64,000 nucleotides of DNA from CAYTLW01 sp964438735 (GCA_964438735.1 CAYTLW010000025.1:12317-76316), one strand, 5' to 3'; positions 15,036 through 28,713 are shown, counted from the first letter of the stretch. The notes: generated by a model from the letters alone, not told the origin. Numbers and translations are program-made.

Positions 15036-16949
15036 ATGCCAACGTCGGTCCGCCAGGGACAGCTCATCGGCGATCGTTATCGGATCACCGCTCGCCTGGG
15101 CGGCGGCGGCTACGGCGAGGTGCATCGCGCGGTTCATGTCGGGACCCACGAAGAGGTGGCGGTCAAGATCCTGCGCGCCGAGCTGCTGGATTCGCCGGCG
15201 GCGGTGCAGCGCTTCACCGCTGAAGCCCGGCTCTGCGCCGGGCTGCGTCATCCGAATACGCTGCGGGTCTTCGACTTCGGCCAGACGCCTGCGGGCGCGC
15301 CCTACCTGGCCATGGAGATGCTGCGCGGCCAGTCGCTGGCGGAGGTACTCCGCGATGGCGGACGCCTGGGGCCGTCTCGGGTGGTGGCCATCGCCATTCA
15401 GGTGCTGAAGTCGCTGGTCGAGGCGCACGCGCGCGGCGTGGTGCATCGCGACCTGAAGCCCGCCAATGTGCTGCTCTGCGAGGTCATGGGCGAGGTGGAT
15501 TTCGTCAAGGTGATCGACTTCGGCATCGCCCGACTGGTCGTCGGTGCCAGCGACCTGACGGCGACCGGTCAGGTGGTGGGCACCACGCACTTCATGTGTC
15601 CCGAGCAGATTCGGGGCGTGGACCTGGATGGCCGCGCCGATCTCTACGCGCTGGGCGTACTGATGTATCGCTGCCTGAGCGGTGTGCTGCCCTTTGACGG
15701 GCCAACGGGGCCGGCGGTCATCGCCGCGCACCTGCAGGACGCGCCCGCGCCCCTGGCCGAACGGGTTCCAGGCCTGGATCCGCGCCTGGAAGGCGTGGTG
15801 ATGCGTGCGCTGAGCAAGGCCGCGGATGATCGTTACCCCTCGGCAGACGCCATGCTCGAGGCGTTGCGGGCCTGCGCCGGCTTGGGCGCGCCAAATGAAG
15901 GAGGTACGGCCACAGCAACGGCAGAAGGACGCCAGCGGCCGGCTGACGAAAAGCCGCCCGTGCCCCGAACGCTGGGTGCTTCGCTGCCACCCGGATTGCG
16001 GGCCGGCCTGGGCGCTACGTCGAGCGAAGCGAGCGGGCTGCATGGGCCCATGGCCAAGGCCGCTCGCAGCGGTCGGTTGGTCGCCCTGTTGGCGGTGTTG
16101 AGCATCGCTGCCATCGCGGTGGTGGCGTTCTGGTTTGCCGAGGGCGTGCAGCGGCCGAAACCGACCGCGGACAAGAAGGGAAAGGCCACCGGTGCCGCCG
16201 CTCCTGCAACCGCGCCTGCAGCGACCGCCGCAGCACCGAACGCCCCCACCCCAAGCCCGCCTGCGGCCGCAGTGACACCGACGAATACGGCTGGTCCAGC
16301 GCCGTCATCCGGCGCAGCAGCGAGGGACCGGCCGGCAGGCGCCCCGCCGCCCACCGGTGTCGACTCGCCAGCGGCTGCGGCCTCGCCCGCCACGACCCTG
16401 GATCCATTGCCCCCTGATGACAGGCTGCCCTTGCAGCCGGCAGCCGAACGCTCCCGTCGGCCGGGTCGCGGGGACTCCGCTGCCTGTGCCCAGCCGGGTA
16501 GCCGAGCCTGGTGCGGACGCTGTACAGAGGCCGCAGATCGAGACTGGTGCACCGACTGCCGGGCCTTGATGCCGAACGACAAGTGGTGCGCAAGATGCCC
16601 GACAGTGAGCGGAACCCGCGCCGCCTGGTGCAGCAATTGTGGTGGCGAGACGGTCGCCAAAGAGGGCAGTGCAGCCTGGTGTGCCTGCCTGGCCAAGGTG
16701 ACGACACGCGGCAACCCGACCTGGTGCAGGCGCTGCATGTTGCCCAATGTAGAGCAGGCCTCCGACGACGACTGGTGCGGCTGCATGAAGACCCTGGCCC
16801 GGACGGCGGACGAGACTTATCGATGTCGATGCGTGGTCGAAAAGCAGCACGATCCGGGCACCAAGGAGTGGTGCGATTGCCATCCCAGCGAGCGTATCCT
16901 CTGCCGCTGGCGCTCCGACTCGCCGCCAATGGGACGCCTGACGCCATGA
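15036..16949 (+). CDS. Transmembrane Ser/Thr protein kinase with extracytoplasmic WCxxC-repeat domain
   Basis: A 637-residue eukaryotic-type kinase. The cytoplasmic kinase domain spans about residues 11-275: glycine loop LGGGGYGEV, catalytic Lys in VAVKIL (~45), HRDLKPANVLL (~136), DFG (~162) and CPEQ in place of APE. All catalytic residues are present, so it should be active. A Pro/Ala-rich juxtamembrane linker leads to one membrane segment (residues ~348-368). Outside is a long Ala/Pro/Thr linker, then at ~482-627 an unusual domain with eight Trp-Cys dyads (WCGRC, WCTDC, WCARC, WCSNC, WCAC, WCRRC, WCGC, WCDC). Redox sensing or metal binding is possible but unproven. The stop overlaps the next start as ATGA at 16946, so the kinase and the FHA/sigma-54 activator are translationally coupled. 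Confidence 0.95.
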   Translation: MPTSVRQGQLIGDRYRITARLGGGGYGEVHRAVHVGTHEEVAVKILRAELLDSPAAVQRFTAEARLCAGLRHPNTLRVFDFGQTPAGAPYLAMEMLRGQSLAEVLRDGGRLGPSRVVAIAIQVLKSLVEAHARGVVHRDLKPANVLLCEVMGEVDFVKVIDFGIARLVVGASDLTATGQVVGTTHFMCPEQIRGVDLDGRADLYALGVLMYRCLSGVLPFDGPTGPAVIAAHLQDAPAPLAERVPGLDPRLEGVVMRALSKAADDRYPSADAMLEALRACAGLGAPNEGGTATATAEGRQRPADEKPPVPRTLGASLPPGLRAGLGATSSEASGLHGPMAKAARSGRLVALLAVLSIAAIAVVAFWFAEGVQRPKPTADKKGKATGAAAPATAPAATAAAPNAPTPSPPAAAVTPTNTAGPAPSSGAAARDRPAGAPPPTGVDSPAAAASPATTLDPLPPDDRLPLQPAAERSRRPGRGDSAACAQPGSRAWCGRCTEAADRDWCTDCRALMPNDKWCARCPTVSGTRAAWCSNCGGETVAKEGSAAWCACLAKVTTRGNPTWCRRCMLPNVEQASDDDWCGCMKTLARTADETYRCRCVVEKQHDPGTKEWCDCHPSERILCRWRSDSPPMGRLTP

Positions 16950-18331
16950 CCGACGAGACCACCACGCGTACCCGACAGCGGCCGAACGCGCACGGCGACG
17001 ACAGCTCGGTGACCTGGCGTCTGCACGTGCTCTCGGCGCCGGATTCGATCGCCGCAGGCACAGCCGTCACGCTGCAACCGGGCGCCACGGTGGCGGGCCG
17101 TCGACCCGAAGGCGAGGCCACCCTGGCCTTTGATGATGGGACCATGTCTCGCAGTCACGTGGCATTTGTCACGGTGCCCGCCGCAGACAGGCTGGAGGTG
17201 CGCGACCTGGACAGCCATAACGGCACCTGGGTGGATAGTCGCCGCGTGGCGCGAGCATCGGTGGCCAGTGGCCAGGTGGTGCGTTTTGGCGATGTGGTCG
17301 CGGTGGTCGAGGCCGATGACGGCACGGCGCCGGATCATGCGGTCGGCACAGCGGCGGTGCCGGGAGCGTCCGTTGCGGCGCGTCGGATTCGCGCTGCAAT
17401 CACCGCGGCAGCCGCCGGCGACCGACCCGCGCTCATCCTCGGCGAGACAGGCACCGGCAAGGAGAGCGCCGCTGCGGCCATGCACGACCAGAGCGGCCGG
17501 GCAGGGCGTCTCGTGCGCTTGAACGTCAGCGCGGTGCCGGCTTCGTTGTTCGAAGCGGAGCTCTTTGGCCACAGCCGCGGGGCCTTTTCGGGCGCCAGCG
17601 AGGCGCGGCTCGGCCGCGTCCGCGAGGCCCAAGAGGGCACGCTGGTATTGGACGAGATCGGCGAATTGCCCATGGACCTGCAGCCCAAGTTGCTGCGCTT
17701 GCTGGAGGAGCGCTCCCTGCGACCCGTCGGCGGCAGCGCCGATGTGCCCGTGGACTGCCGATTCGTGGCCGCCACCAACGTCGATCCCGAGGCCGCAGTC
17801 GACGAAGGTCGCCTGCGCCGGGACCTGCTGGCGCGCTTGCGGCACCACGAGATCCACCTGCCCCCCCTGCGCCACAGGAGGCCCGACTGGCTGGCCTGGG
17901 CGGACGCGGTGGCGCCGCTGGACAGCGTGTCCTGGGCCGAACGACTCGATGCGGACGCCGTCGAGGCGCTCGTGCTCTGGCCCTGGCCGGACAACCTGCG
18001 CGGCCTGTCGCGGGTCCTTTCGGCCCTGACTTCGGCGGGCCGTGAACCGATTGGTCTGGCCGCGTTGCCGGAGGAAATCCGCCAGGCGGTGTCGACGCAA
18101 GGCGGTTCGGCGGCCGGCGAAGCGCCTGACCCGGACGTGCCCGATGCGGCGATACCACCACCGCGCGGTGCCCTTGCGCCGGACGCGACACAAATGCGCG
18201 CCCTGCTGAGCGAACATCGCGGCAACGTGGGTGCGGTGGCCCGTGCCCTGGGTCGAGATCGCAAGCAGGTGTATCGATGGTTGCGCGCAGCGGGTATCAG
18301 CGAAGAGGAGTTGGCGGCCTTCCGGCGCTGA
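16946..18331 (+). CDS. FHA-domain sigma-54-dependent transcriptional activator
   Basis: A 461-residue enhancer-binding protein that should bind phosphothreonine through its FHA domain and activate sigma-54 RNA polymerase. The FHA domain covers ~35-115 (GxVAGRRPEGE, SRSHVAF and HNGTWVD mark the fold). The AAA+ domain spans ~125-350: Walker A GETGTGKE, the sigma-contact loop as GAFSGA rather than GAFTGA, Walker B TLVLDEIGELP, and FVAATN. The C-terminal Fis-type helix-turn-helix (MRALLSEHRGNVGAVARALGRDRKQVYRWL) is at ~425-455. The start overlaps the kinase stop by four bases. The likely route is that the kinase phosphorylates a protein, or the activator itself, and the FHA domain reads this. FHA-EBPs are typical of Myxococcota. 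Target genes are unknown. Confidence 0.95.
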   Translation: MTDETTTRTRQRPNAHGDDSSVTWRLHVLSAPDSIAAGTAVTLQPGATVAGRRPEGEATLAFDDGTMSRSHVAFVTVPAADRLEVRDLDSHNGTWVDSRRVARASVASGQVVRFGDVVAVVEADDGTAPDHAVGTAAVPGASVAARRIRAAITAAAAGDRPALILGETGTGKESAAAAMHDQSGRAGRLVRLNVSAVPASLFEAELFGHSRGAFSGASEARLGRVREAQEGTLVLDEIGELPMDLQPKLLRLLEERSLRPVGGSADVPVDCRFVAATNVDPEAAVDEGRLRRDLLARLRHHEIHLPPLRHRRPDWLAWADAVAPLDSVSWAERLDADAVEALVLWPWPDNLRGLSRVLSALTSAGREPIGLAALPEEIRQAVSTQGGSAAGEAPDPDVPDAAIPPPRGALAPDATQMRALLSEHRGNVGAVARALGRDRKQVYRWLRAAGISEEELAAFRR

Positions 18332-18351
18332 CGGCGGACAAGGAGAGGATG

Positions 18352-19263
18352 ATGAAACGACCACATGGCAACCGTCGTTGCCTGCTGTGGTGCGTGGCGC
18401 TCTGCGCCATCGCTGTCTCGGTGGTGGCCTGTAAGAAGTCGTCCCCTGTCGTCACGGGCGCAGTCACCGGCGCGGGCCCGGGCACGGTCACAGGCACGGT
18501 CCCGGGCGCGGTCACCGGCACGGGCACGGTCGCCGTCCCGGGCGCGGTCACTGTCACGGCCACAGCCCTGCCAGCCGCAGCCACCCGCACCCTCACCACC
18601 GGCTCCTGGACCCTGACCTGGGACTCCATTCGCGCCACAGCGGTCGGCCCTGGCAAGCGGACCCTGCACCTCTACGACCACGTCGCCGGCCGGCAGGCGT
18701 GCGTCGAGGGCCTGGCTGAGATCCGACGCGAGGAGGCAGGTTTCGCCGATGGCATCGACGCTCGCTACGAGGGCACCGAGCGGATCGTCTCGGTGGTCGG
18801 CACCTTCGTGACCACCCTGATCGACTACGGCGGCTACTGCGGCGGCGCGCACCCTTTCCAGCGGCGTTCATTCGACACCGTCGACCTGGCCAATGACGGC
18901 AAGTCCGTCACCCTGGCAGCGATCTTCGGCAGCGGCGCCCAGGCGGCCATCGTCCGCCATAGACGGTTGAAAGCGGCAATGAGCGATGAGGAGGCCTCGG
19001 TGCCTGGCGAGCCCTGGAGTTCGCCTCATTTCGCCTTCAATGCGGTCGACGGCGAGTTCGTGGTCGTCCGGCTCGGGCTGCCCCATGCGGTGGAGGTGTC
19101 AGCCGGTACGTTCGGTGCATTCGATATCCGGTTGCCGATTCCGGCGAGTTTGCGCAACGCGCTGCTGAGGGCGGACAAGGCGGGCACTTTGCTGCCCGGT
19201 CTGGCGCCTGCTGAGGCGGCGCTGGCGGAGGGGGTGTATCGGGATGGGGTGAAGGCGGATTGA
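18352..19263 (+). CDS. Lipoprotein with RsiV/DUF3298-like C-terminal domain
   Basis: A 303-residue lipoprotein in the same transcript as the kinase and FHA regulator, 20 bases after the latter. Two ATGs (18349, 18352) follow AGGAG; the second has better spacing. The signal ends in VVAC at about residue 25. Next is a low-complexity Thr/Val/Gly/Pro linker (repeating TGxVTGxxPGAVT units, 18440-18580). The C-terminal ~200 residues (TLIDYGGYCGGAHPFQRRSFDTVDL and LAAIFG) resemble the DUF3298 domain found with DUF4163 in RsiV-type proteins. In RsiV this fold binds lysozyme; here the ligand is unknown. Possibly it is an accessory sensor of the kinase pathway. Confidence 0.75.
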   Translation: MKRPHGNRRCLLWCVALCAIAVSVVACKKSSPVVTGAVTGAGPGTVTGTVPGAVTGTGTVAVPGAVTVTATALPAAATRTLTTGSWTLTWDSIRATAVGPGKRTLHLYDHVAGRQACVEGLAEIRREEAGFADGIDARYEGTERIVSVVGTFVTTLIDYGGYCGGAHPFQRRSFDTVDLANDGKSVTLAAIFGSGAQAAIVRHRRLKAAMSDEEASVPGEPWSSPHFAFNAVDGEFVVVRLGLPHAVEVSAGTFGAFDIRLPIPASLRNALLRADKAGTLLPGLAPAEAALAEGVYRDGVKAD

Positions 19264-19446
19264 CGCTCGTACAAGGCGACAGCAGTTGCCTGTGAAGTCT
19301 CGCCGGACCGCTGCCAGGGGTCGGTCCCTCCGATTCTAACTCGCGGGTCCCTATGCTATCGTCCAGCGCCGAATCAGGCACCACGTCCGGGGCCATGCCG
19401 TTACAACCGGTGGCGTCGGGCATCGCGTGGGCAACAAGGGGTGAAG

Positions 19447-19869
19447 ATGATGGGAGCTGACCGGCGCCACGCATCTCGGTTGTCGGCCCTGGCGGTCGCG
19501 GCCGCGCTCCTGTTCTGCTGCCAGACCGGGTTTGCGAACGTCAGCGCGGCCAACAAGATGAAGGCCAGCGTCATCTCCGAGCAGGCCACAAAGCTCTACC
19601 TGGGCGGCCAGCACGAAGCGGCCGAGAAGCTCTTCCTGGAGGCCTACGCCCTGGACCCTGCGCTCGGCTACCTCTACAGCGCTGCGCGGGCTGCCCACAA
19701 GGGCGACCGATTGAAGTCGGCCAAGTCCATTTATGAGCGTGTCATCGCCGCCAACGCCCAGGGGCAGTTCGGCCTGAAAGCGGCACATCACCTGGCGGAC
19801 GTGCGCAAGCGAATGGCTGAAGCCGCGAAGCCGGCACCCCTGCCGACAGCGTCGTGGATGTGCCTCTGA
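19447..19869 (+). CDS. Secreted TPR-repeat protein, possibly the N-terminal part of the next gene
   Basis: A 140-residue protein with a Sec-type signal (ALLFCCQTGFANVS) and two TPR-like helical pairs (ATKLYLGGQHEAAEKLFLEAYALDP and the following SIYERVI region). ATG at 19447 follows AGGGGTG; GTG at 19441 is possible. It ends in a tail PLPTASWMCL that does not look like TPR sequence. The overlapping next gene has no signal peptide of its own though it is clearly a surface protein, and in its frame the same bases read AGTPADSVVDVPL. A one-base frameshift between about 19821 and 19850 would fuse the two into signal + TPR + Cys-rich + LamG. I think fusion is more likely than two genes. Confidence 0.7.
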   Translation: MMGADRRHASRLSALAVAAALLFCCQTGFANVSAANKMKASVISEQATKLYLGGQHEAAEKLFLEAYALDPALGYLYSAARAAHKGDRLKSAKSIYERVIAANAQGQFGLKAAHHLADVRKRMAEAAKPAPLPTASWMCL

Positions 19870-22800
19870 GCGACGCCGGCTGCACCGGTCGCGCTGACTG
19901 CGCGGCTGTGCTCAAACTGGACGCCAACGGCTGCAAGGTGGCCACCTGCAAGGCCGGCACGTGCGTGGCCGAGGCCAAGGCGGACGACGCGGCCTGTGAT
20001 GACGGCGATCTCTGCACGCAGAACGACGCCTGCAAAGCCGGTTCCTGCTCTCCGGGCAAGGTCAAGGATTGCGATGACGGCAAGGAGTGCACCGTCGACA
20101 GTTGCGACAAGACGGGCAAGTGCACCAACGAACCCAAGGCTGGGAATTGCGACGACGGCGACGCGTGCACGGTGGAGGATCAATGTCTCGGTCCGGACTG
20201 CGCGCCCGGTCAGCCCATGGCTTGCGATGATACCAACCCCTGCACCGACGATTCGTGTGACAAGGCCAAGGGATGTGTACACCTGCCCAACAAGGCGACC
20301 TGCACCGACGGCAACAAGTGCACCCAGGACGGCTGTGCGGGTGGCAAGTGCGTCTCCGATGACGGTTCGGAGGCCTGCAAGTGCAACAAGGACGCCGATT
20401 GCCTGAGCCTGGATGATGGCAATCCCTGCAATGGCACGCTCATCTGCGCCAACACGGGCACCGCCGTCCTGCCGCAAGCTTGCACGGTCGACATGAAGAC
20501 CATCGTGGCCTGCGACGACAAGGACGACAGCACCTGCCAGCAGAACCTATGTGACCCCAAGACTGGCAAGTGCGCACCCAATGCGGTCAACGGTGGCAAA
20601 GCCTGCGACGATGGCGACGCCTGCAGCACTGGCGATGCCTGCGCGGGCACATCCTGCAAGGGCGGTGCGCCCAAGAAGTGCGACGATGGCAATCCGTGCA
20701 CCGCGGACAGCTGCGATGCCAAGACCGGCTGTGCATACAAGGGCGGGCCAAACGACGGGGTCGCCTGCGACGACGGTGATGCGTGCACGGGATCCGGCAG
20801 CAAGGACGCCTGCAAGGGCGGCAAGTGCGCGCCCGGCGGGCCGGTGGCCTGCACCCAGGACGGCAATCCCTGCACCCTGGCGGTCTGCGACAAGGCCAAG
20901 GGCTGTGGTCCCTCGCCGGTGAAGGATGGCAGCGCGTGTGAGGATGGCAGTAAGTGTACCGCCAAGGATTCCTGTGCAGGCGGCAAGTGTGTCTCGGGCG
21001 AGGCCGTCAAGTGCCCGGGGGGCGGTGCGTGCGTCGTCGTGGTGTGCAACGACGTCAAGGGATGCACCCAGACGCCGGCCAAGGATGGCGCCCCCTGCAA
21101 GAAGGGCGGTGTCGATGGCGCCTGCAATGCGTCTGTTTGTGTGGTCGGGTCCATTGCCGAGGATCTGGACCACGATGGCCTCGCAGGTGCCGCCGATCCG
21201 TGCCCGACGGTCTGGAATCCGGACGCGGACAAGGTCCGCGGGTCGTCCAGTTGCGCCAAGTGGGACGCGTCCGGCGCCCACAAGGCGTGGAGCAAGTCGC
21301 AGGCGGTGGCGCTGGGCGAGCCGGGTCAGAAGGCCGGAATGAGCAAGCTGCGGCGGACCAACGAGCCAGTGGAGTTGCCGTTGGTCAATGGCATTCTGGA
21401 CAACTCGGTTGTGGCGTACTGGAAGCTCGACGGTGACCTGACCGACTCGACTGGCAATTCCAAGCCAGACAAGCACTCAGGCGCTGCCGGCTACGGAGCA
21501 TCGGGGCTCTCGTCCGGCCAGGCGTTCGTACACCCTGCAACCGGATCATTCTGCTTTGTGAACCCCGAAGCGGACAACCTCGCCGTGGCGACTGTGAGCC
21601 TCTGGTTCCGCTGGCCGGCCGGCAAGATAATCCCTGGCAACCGGGTGCAGCTGTTCGACAAGGACAACAACCCCGCGGCCAAGCCGGGCGAGTTTGAGAT
21701 CAGCTTGCACAACAGCGGCAAGCTCATGTTGGATTTGGAGACAAGCGACAACAACAACGGCATGAATGAAGCCAAGCTGAACGATGGCGCCTGGCACCAC
21801 GTGGCGGTGGTGCTGAACGACAGCGGCGTCAGACTGCACGTCGACGGGCGGTCGGCACCGATCGTCAAAGCCAACAAGCCCTTCATCGGCGGCGTGAAGA
21901 CTGCCCTACAAGGCAACGCGCGGTCGATTTGTCTCGGAAGCGCTGCCGGAGCGTCCCCATTGGGCGGCGGTTCGCTGGACGACGTCATCGTCTTCAATCG
22001 CGCTCTGAGTGCCGGAGAGATCGCGACCTATGCCGCGTCCAAGGCGCCGTATGGCAGCAGCTTTGCGCCCGGCGCGCAGGCGGATTTTGACGACGTGCGG
22101 GTGACGGAGAAGACGGACGCGCAGGTGGGGGAACATGAGACCCACTTCGAGCTGCTGGGCGCCCGGCCCCATTCGGACTCGGACCTGGCCGGGGTGGTGG
22201 CCTACTGGAAGTTGGACGGCAACGGCAAGGAGGCGGCGGGCAAGTACGACGCCACGCCAAAAGGCACCAAGCAGGCGCGAGGTCGATTCGGTGATGACGC
22301 GGGCGCGCTGCGCCTGGATGGCGCAGCGGTGCTGCAACCCAAGTACAAGCCTTCGTTCGACAGCAGTGGCGCGTTTACCATCGAAGCCTGGATGCTCCTG
22401 GACAAGACCAACTGGAGCTCGCGCGCGATTTTTGGCCAGTCGGCCGGGATTGGCATCTTCGGCGGCTATCTCACCTTCGGCATCAGCGGCAGCAACAAGC
22501 TCTACGGGCTCATCGGTACGGAGGCTGGCGTCAATACGATTGGTTCCAGCGCCCTGGTGCCCCATGAGCGTTGGACGCACGTGGCTATGGCCTACAACGC
22601 CGGCAAGATCTTCTTCTACATCGACGGCCTGCCGGCGGGTGAATCGGACTTCAACTTCAAGGGCAAGATCGCGCCGGGGTACGCGGCTTTCATCGGTGCC
22701 GAAGGCAACAAGTCCCTGCCCAAGAACCACTTCAAGGGGGTGCTGGACGAGCTCCTGATCCACAGCGTCGCGCGATCGGCGGACTACATGGCCAGGCGCG

Positions 22801-22997
22801 CCCGCGGGCTGCCGCGCGTGCGCCTGCTGGCCCATACACGGGCCAAGGTAGACAAAGGCGGTGGCTTCAAGTTGCACGACTACACCCTGCGCTGGGGCAA
22901 CAAGGCCGCCAAGGTCGTCGCGACCAAGGTGGTCGGGCTGGACAAGAAGAAGGTCTGCGATGGGTTGTTGTCACCGTGTCTGGGCTACAGTGGCTGA
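19854..22997 (+). CDS. Cys-rich / thrombospondin-3-like / LamG surface protein, first segment
   Basis: A 1047-residue reading from GTG 19854. It lacks a signal, so it probably belongs to the TPR reading upstream. Residues ~1-430 consist of cysteine-rich repeats (CDDGDACT, CTADSCDAKTGC) as in the gene at 1-1185. A calcium-type DLDHDGLAGAADPCPTVWNPD segment follows at ~440. Then come concanavalin-like LamG jelly rolls, three in this half (VAYWKLDGDL, FTIEAWMLLDKTN and the FFYIDGLPAGE region). The reading ends at an in-frame TGA, 22995-22997, in LSPCLGYSG*. In the duplicate copy this codon is Trp (CLGYVGWW at ~26850), and the homology continues in frame after the stop, so TGG to TGA is the simplest change. 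Function likely adhesion; no enzyme motif. Confidence 0.85.
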   Translation: MDVPLSDAGCTGRADCAAVLKLDANGCKVATCKAGTCVAEAKADDAACDDGDLCTQNDACKAGSCSPGKVKDCDDGKECTVDSCDKTGKCTNEPKAGNCDDGDACTVEDQCLGPDCAPGQPMACDDTNPCTDDSCDKAKGCVHLPNKATCTDGNKCTQDGCAGGKCVSDDGSEACKCNKDADCLSLDDGNPCNGTLICANTGTAVLPQACTVDMKTIVACDDKDDSTCQQNLCDPKTGKCAPNAVNGGKACDDGDACSTGDACAGTSCKGGAPKKCDDGNPCTADSCDAKTGCAYKGGPNDGVACDDGDACTGSGSKDACKGGKCAPGGPVACTQDGNPCTLAVCDKAKGCGPSPVKDGSACEDGSKCTAKDSCAGGKCVSGEAVKCPGGGACVVVVCNDVKGCTQTPAKDGAPCKKGGVDGACNASVCVVGSIAEDLDHDGLAGAADPCPTVWNPDADKVRGSSSCAKWDASGAHKAWSKSQAVALGEPGQKAGMSKLRRTNEPVELPLVNGILDNSVVAYWKLDGDLTDSTGNSKPDKHSGAAGYGASGLSSGQAFVHPATGSFCFVNPEADNLAVATVSLWFRWPAGKIIPGNRVQLFDKDNNPAAKPGEFEISLHNSGKLMLDLETSDNNNGMNEAKLNDGAWHHVAVVLNDSGVRLHVDGRSAPIVKANKPFIGGVKTALQGNARSICLGSAAGASPLGGGSLDDVIVFNRALSAGEIATYAASKAPYGSSFAPGAQADFDDVRVTEKTDAQVGEHETHFELLGARPHSDSDLAGVVAYWKLDGNGKEAAGKYDATPKGTKQARGRFGDDAGALRLDGAAVLQPKYKPSFDSSGAFTIEAWMLLDKTNWSSRAIFGQSAGIGIFGGYLTFGISGSNKLYGLIGTEAGVNTIGSSALVPHERWTHVAMAYNAGKIFFYIDGLPAGESDFNFKGKIAPGYAAFIGAEGNKSLPKNHFKGVLDELLIHSVARSADYMARRARGLPRVRLLAHTRAKVDKGGGFKLHDYTLRWGNKAAKVVATKVVGLDKKKVCDGLLSPCLGYSG

Positions 22998-27608
<4,611 letters not shown>

Positions 27609-27719
27609 TTGGTTGACGGGTCACTGAATGCGCAGAATGAGCACGGAGACGGTCGCGGCCACGGGACTGAGAGCCCGCATCCGATCGACAAAGAAAAACC
27701 AAGTATAAACCAGGCTTTA

Positions 27720-27747
27720 TGCAAAACCACGCATGCGTGTTTTTGCA
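27720..27747. terminator. Bidirectional terminator-like palindrome between convergent genes
   Basis: A 28-base inverted repeat, GCAAAACCACGCA / TGCGTGTTTTTGC with one mismatch (T27720/A27747 extends it). It has a palindromic CACGCATGCGTG core. Read on the plus strand the core is followed by TTTTT; read on the minus strand the complement of AAAA gives TTTT. It lies in the 289-base interval between the stop of the LamG protein (27608) and the stop of the convergent PEGA protein (27898), as expected of a shared terminator. The rest of that interval has nothing I recognise. Confidence 0.6.
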
Positions 27748-27897
27748 CCGCTCAGATGGTGAGGCGTCACCTGTGGCTCCCAGAATCTCGTCCGGGCATT
27801 CAGTCTCGTGATCCCGACGGTCAGGCCAGGTGAACCTGGATCCATGTCGGGGAGCCCGAGCGACCCCTGTCAGCGACACGCACAACGCCGGGAGCGC

Positions 27898-28713
27898 CTA
27901 TGGGTCGAAGTACGCCTCCACAGCCTCTTCGATCTCATCGAACTCCACGCTCCGGACCAGCTGCTTGCCGGACGCATTCCACAGGAAAGACGTGGGCAGC
28001 TTTCCTCCGACCCCGTGAGTGTTGGCGATGAAACCGTCGTTGTCGCTGATGGTCGCGTCGGGATTCCAAGCGAGTTTCTTCTTCCCTCTACCAGGATCCA
28101 ATGTTCTGACGGCCAACAACCTCAACCCCCGACCGCGGTACTTCTCGTGCATCTCTTTCCAGTCCGGCACCGCTTTCATACTCGGGCGGGACCACGTGGA
28201 GTAGAACGTGACGGCGACGAGCTTGACGTCGGGACGTTTGAACCAGGCCTTCAGGTCGAGGCCTCGCGCCTTGGCGACCGGGCGGACCTCCACCGCGCCC
28301 AACTTCACCTGCAGCCGCACGGTCTGGCGCTCTCTCGGCTTCAACTTGATCTTGGCCGAGACCCGACTGCCGTGTCGCACTTCGGCCTCGCGCGCGCAGG
28401 CCGAAATGCGGATGGCGGCGAACGCGAAGCCGGCTCTCTTGCCGTCCACCCAGACCTCGGCTTTGGGCAGGTCGTTGCCCTTGGCGTCCGTCGCTCGCAC
28501 GATCAACCCCGCTGGCAGCACGGCTGGCTCCAGCACCTCCCGGCGTCGCTCGCCCCGCTTGAGAACCACAGTTTTGGAGTGGGCAGCATGGCACTTGTCC
28601 TTGGCCACCACCTTGTGGGGCCCGGGCGAGAGCTGGAGCTCCTGTCCAGCGGTCACCACACGATTGTCCACCCTGATCTTCACGTCGGGCGGATTGCTGC
28701 TCACGATGAGCAC
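27898..28713 (-). CDS. PEGA / redox-dead thioredoxin-like C-terminal segment
   Basis: A 271-residue reading in the same frame as, and directly after, the reading that stops with TAG at 28747-28749. Residues 1-~70 complete a PEGA repeat (IVSSNPPDVKIRVDN). A second and a third structural unit follow (VRATDAKGNDLPKAEVWVDGKRAG). The last ~120 residues have a thioredoxin fold (KLVAVTFYSTWSRPSMKAVPDWKEM), but the CxxC site is replaced by Ser-Arg-Pro-Ser (WSRPS), so it cannot be redox active. Between the TAG and ATG 28713 the frame reads KLSWTLQPDFAVL, consistent with an uninterrupted PEGA, so the TAG looks like a nonsense change (for example GAG to TAG). It is probably the C-terminal part of the gene at 28747-29867. 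Confidence 0.7.
   Translation of the reverse strand: MLIVSSNPPDVKIRVDNRVVTAGQELQLSPGPHKVVAKDKCHAAHSKTVVLKRGERRREVLEPAVLPAGLIVRATDAKGNDLPKAEVWVDGKRAGFAFAAIRISACAREAEVRHGSRVSAKIKLKPRERQTVRLQVKLGAVEVRPVAKARGLDLKAWFKRPDVKLVAVTFYSTWSRPSMKAVPDWKEMHEKYRGRGLRLLAVRTLDPGRGKKKLAWNPDATISDNDGFIANTHGVGGKLPTSFLWNASGKQLVRSVEFDEIEEAVEAYFDP

Noticed and set aside
22995..22997. TGA read as an amino acid (code change or selenocysteine)
   Set aside because: TGA ends many other genes in the window, and the aligned residue is Trp, not Cys. A point change is simpler.
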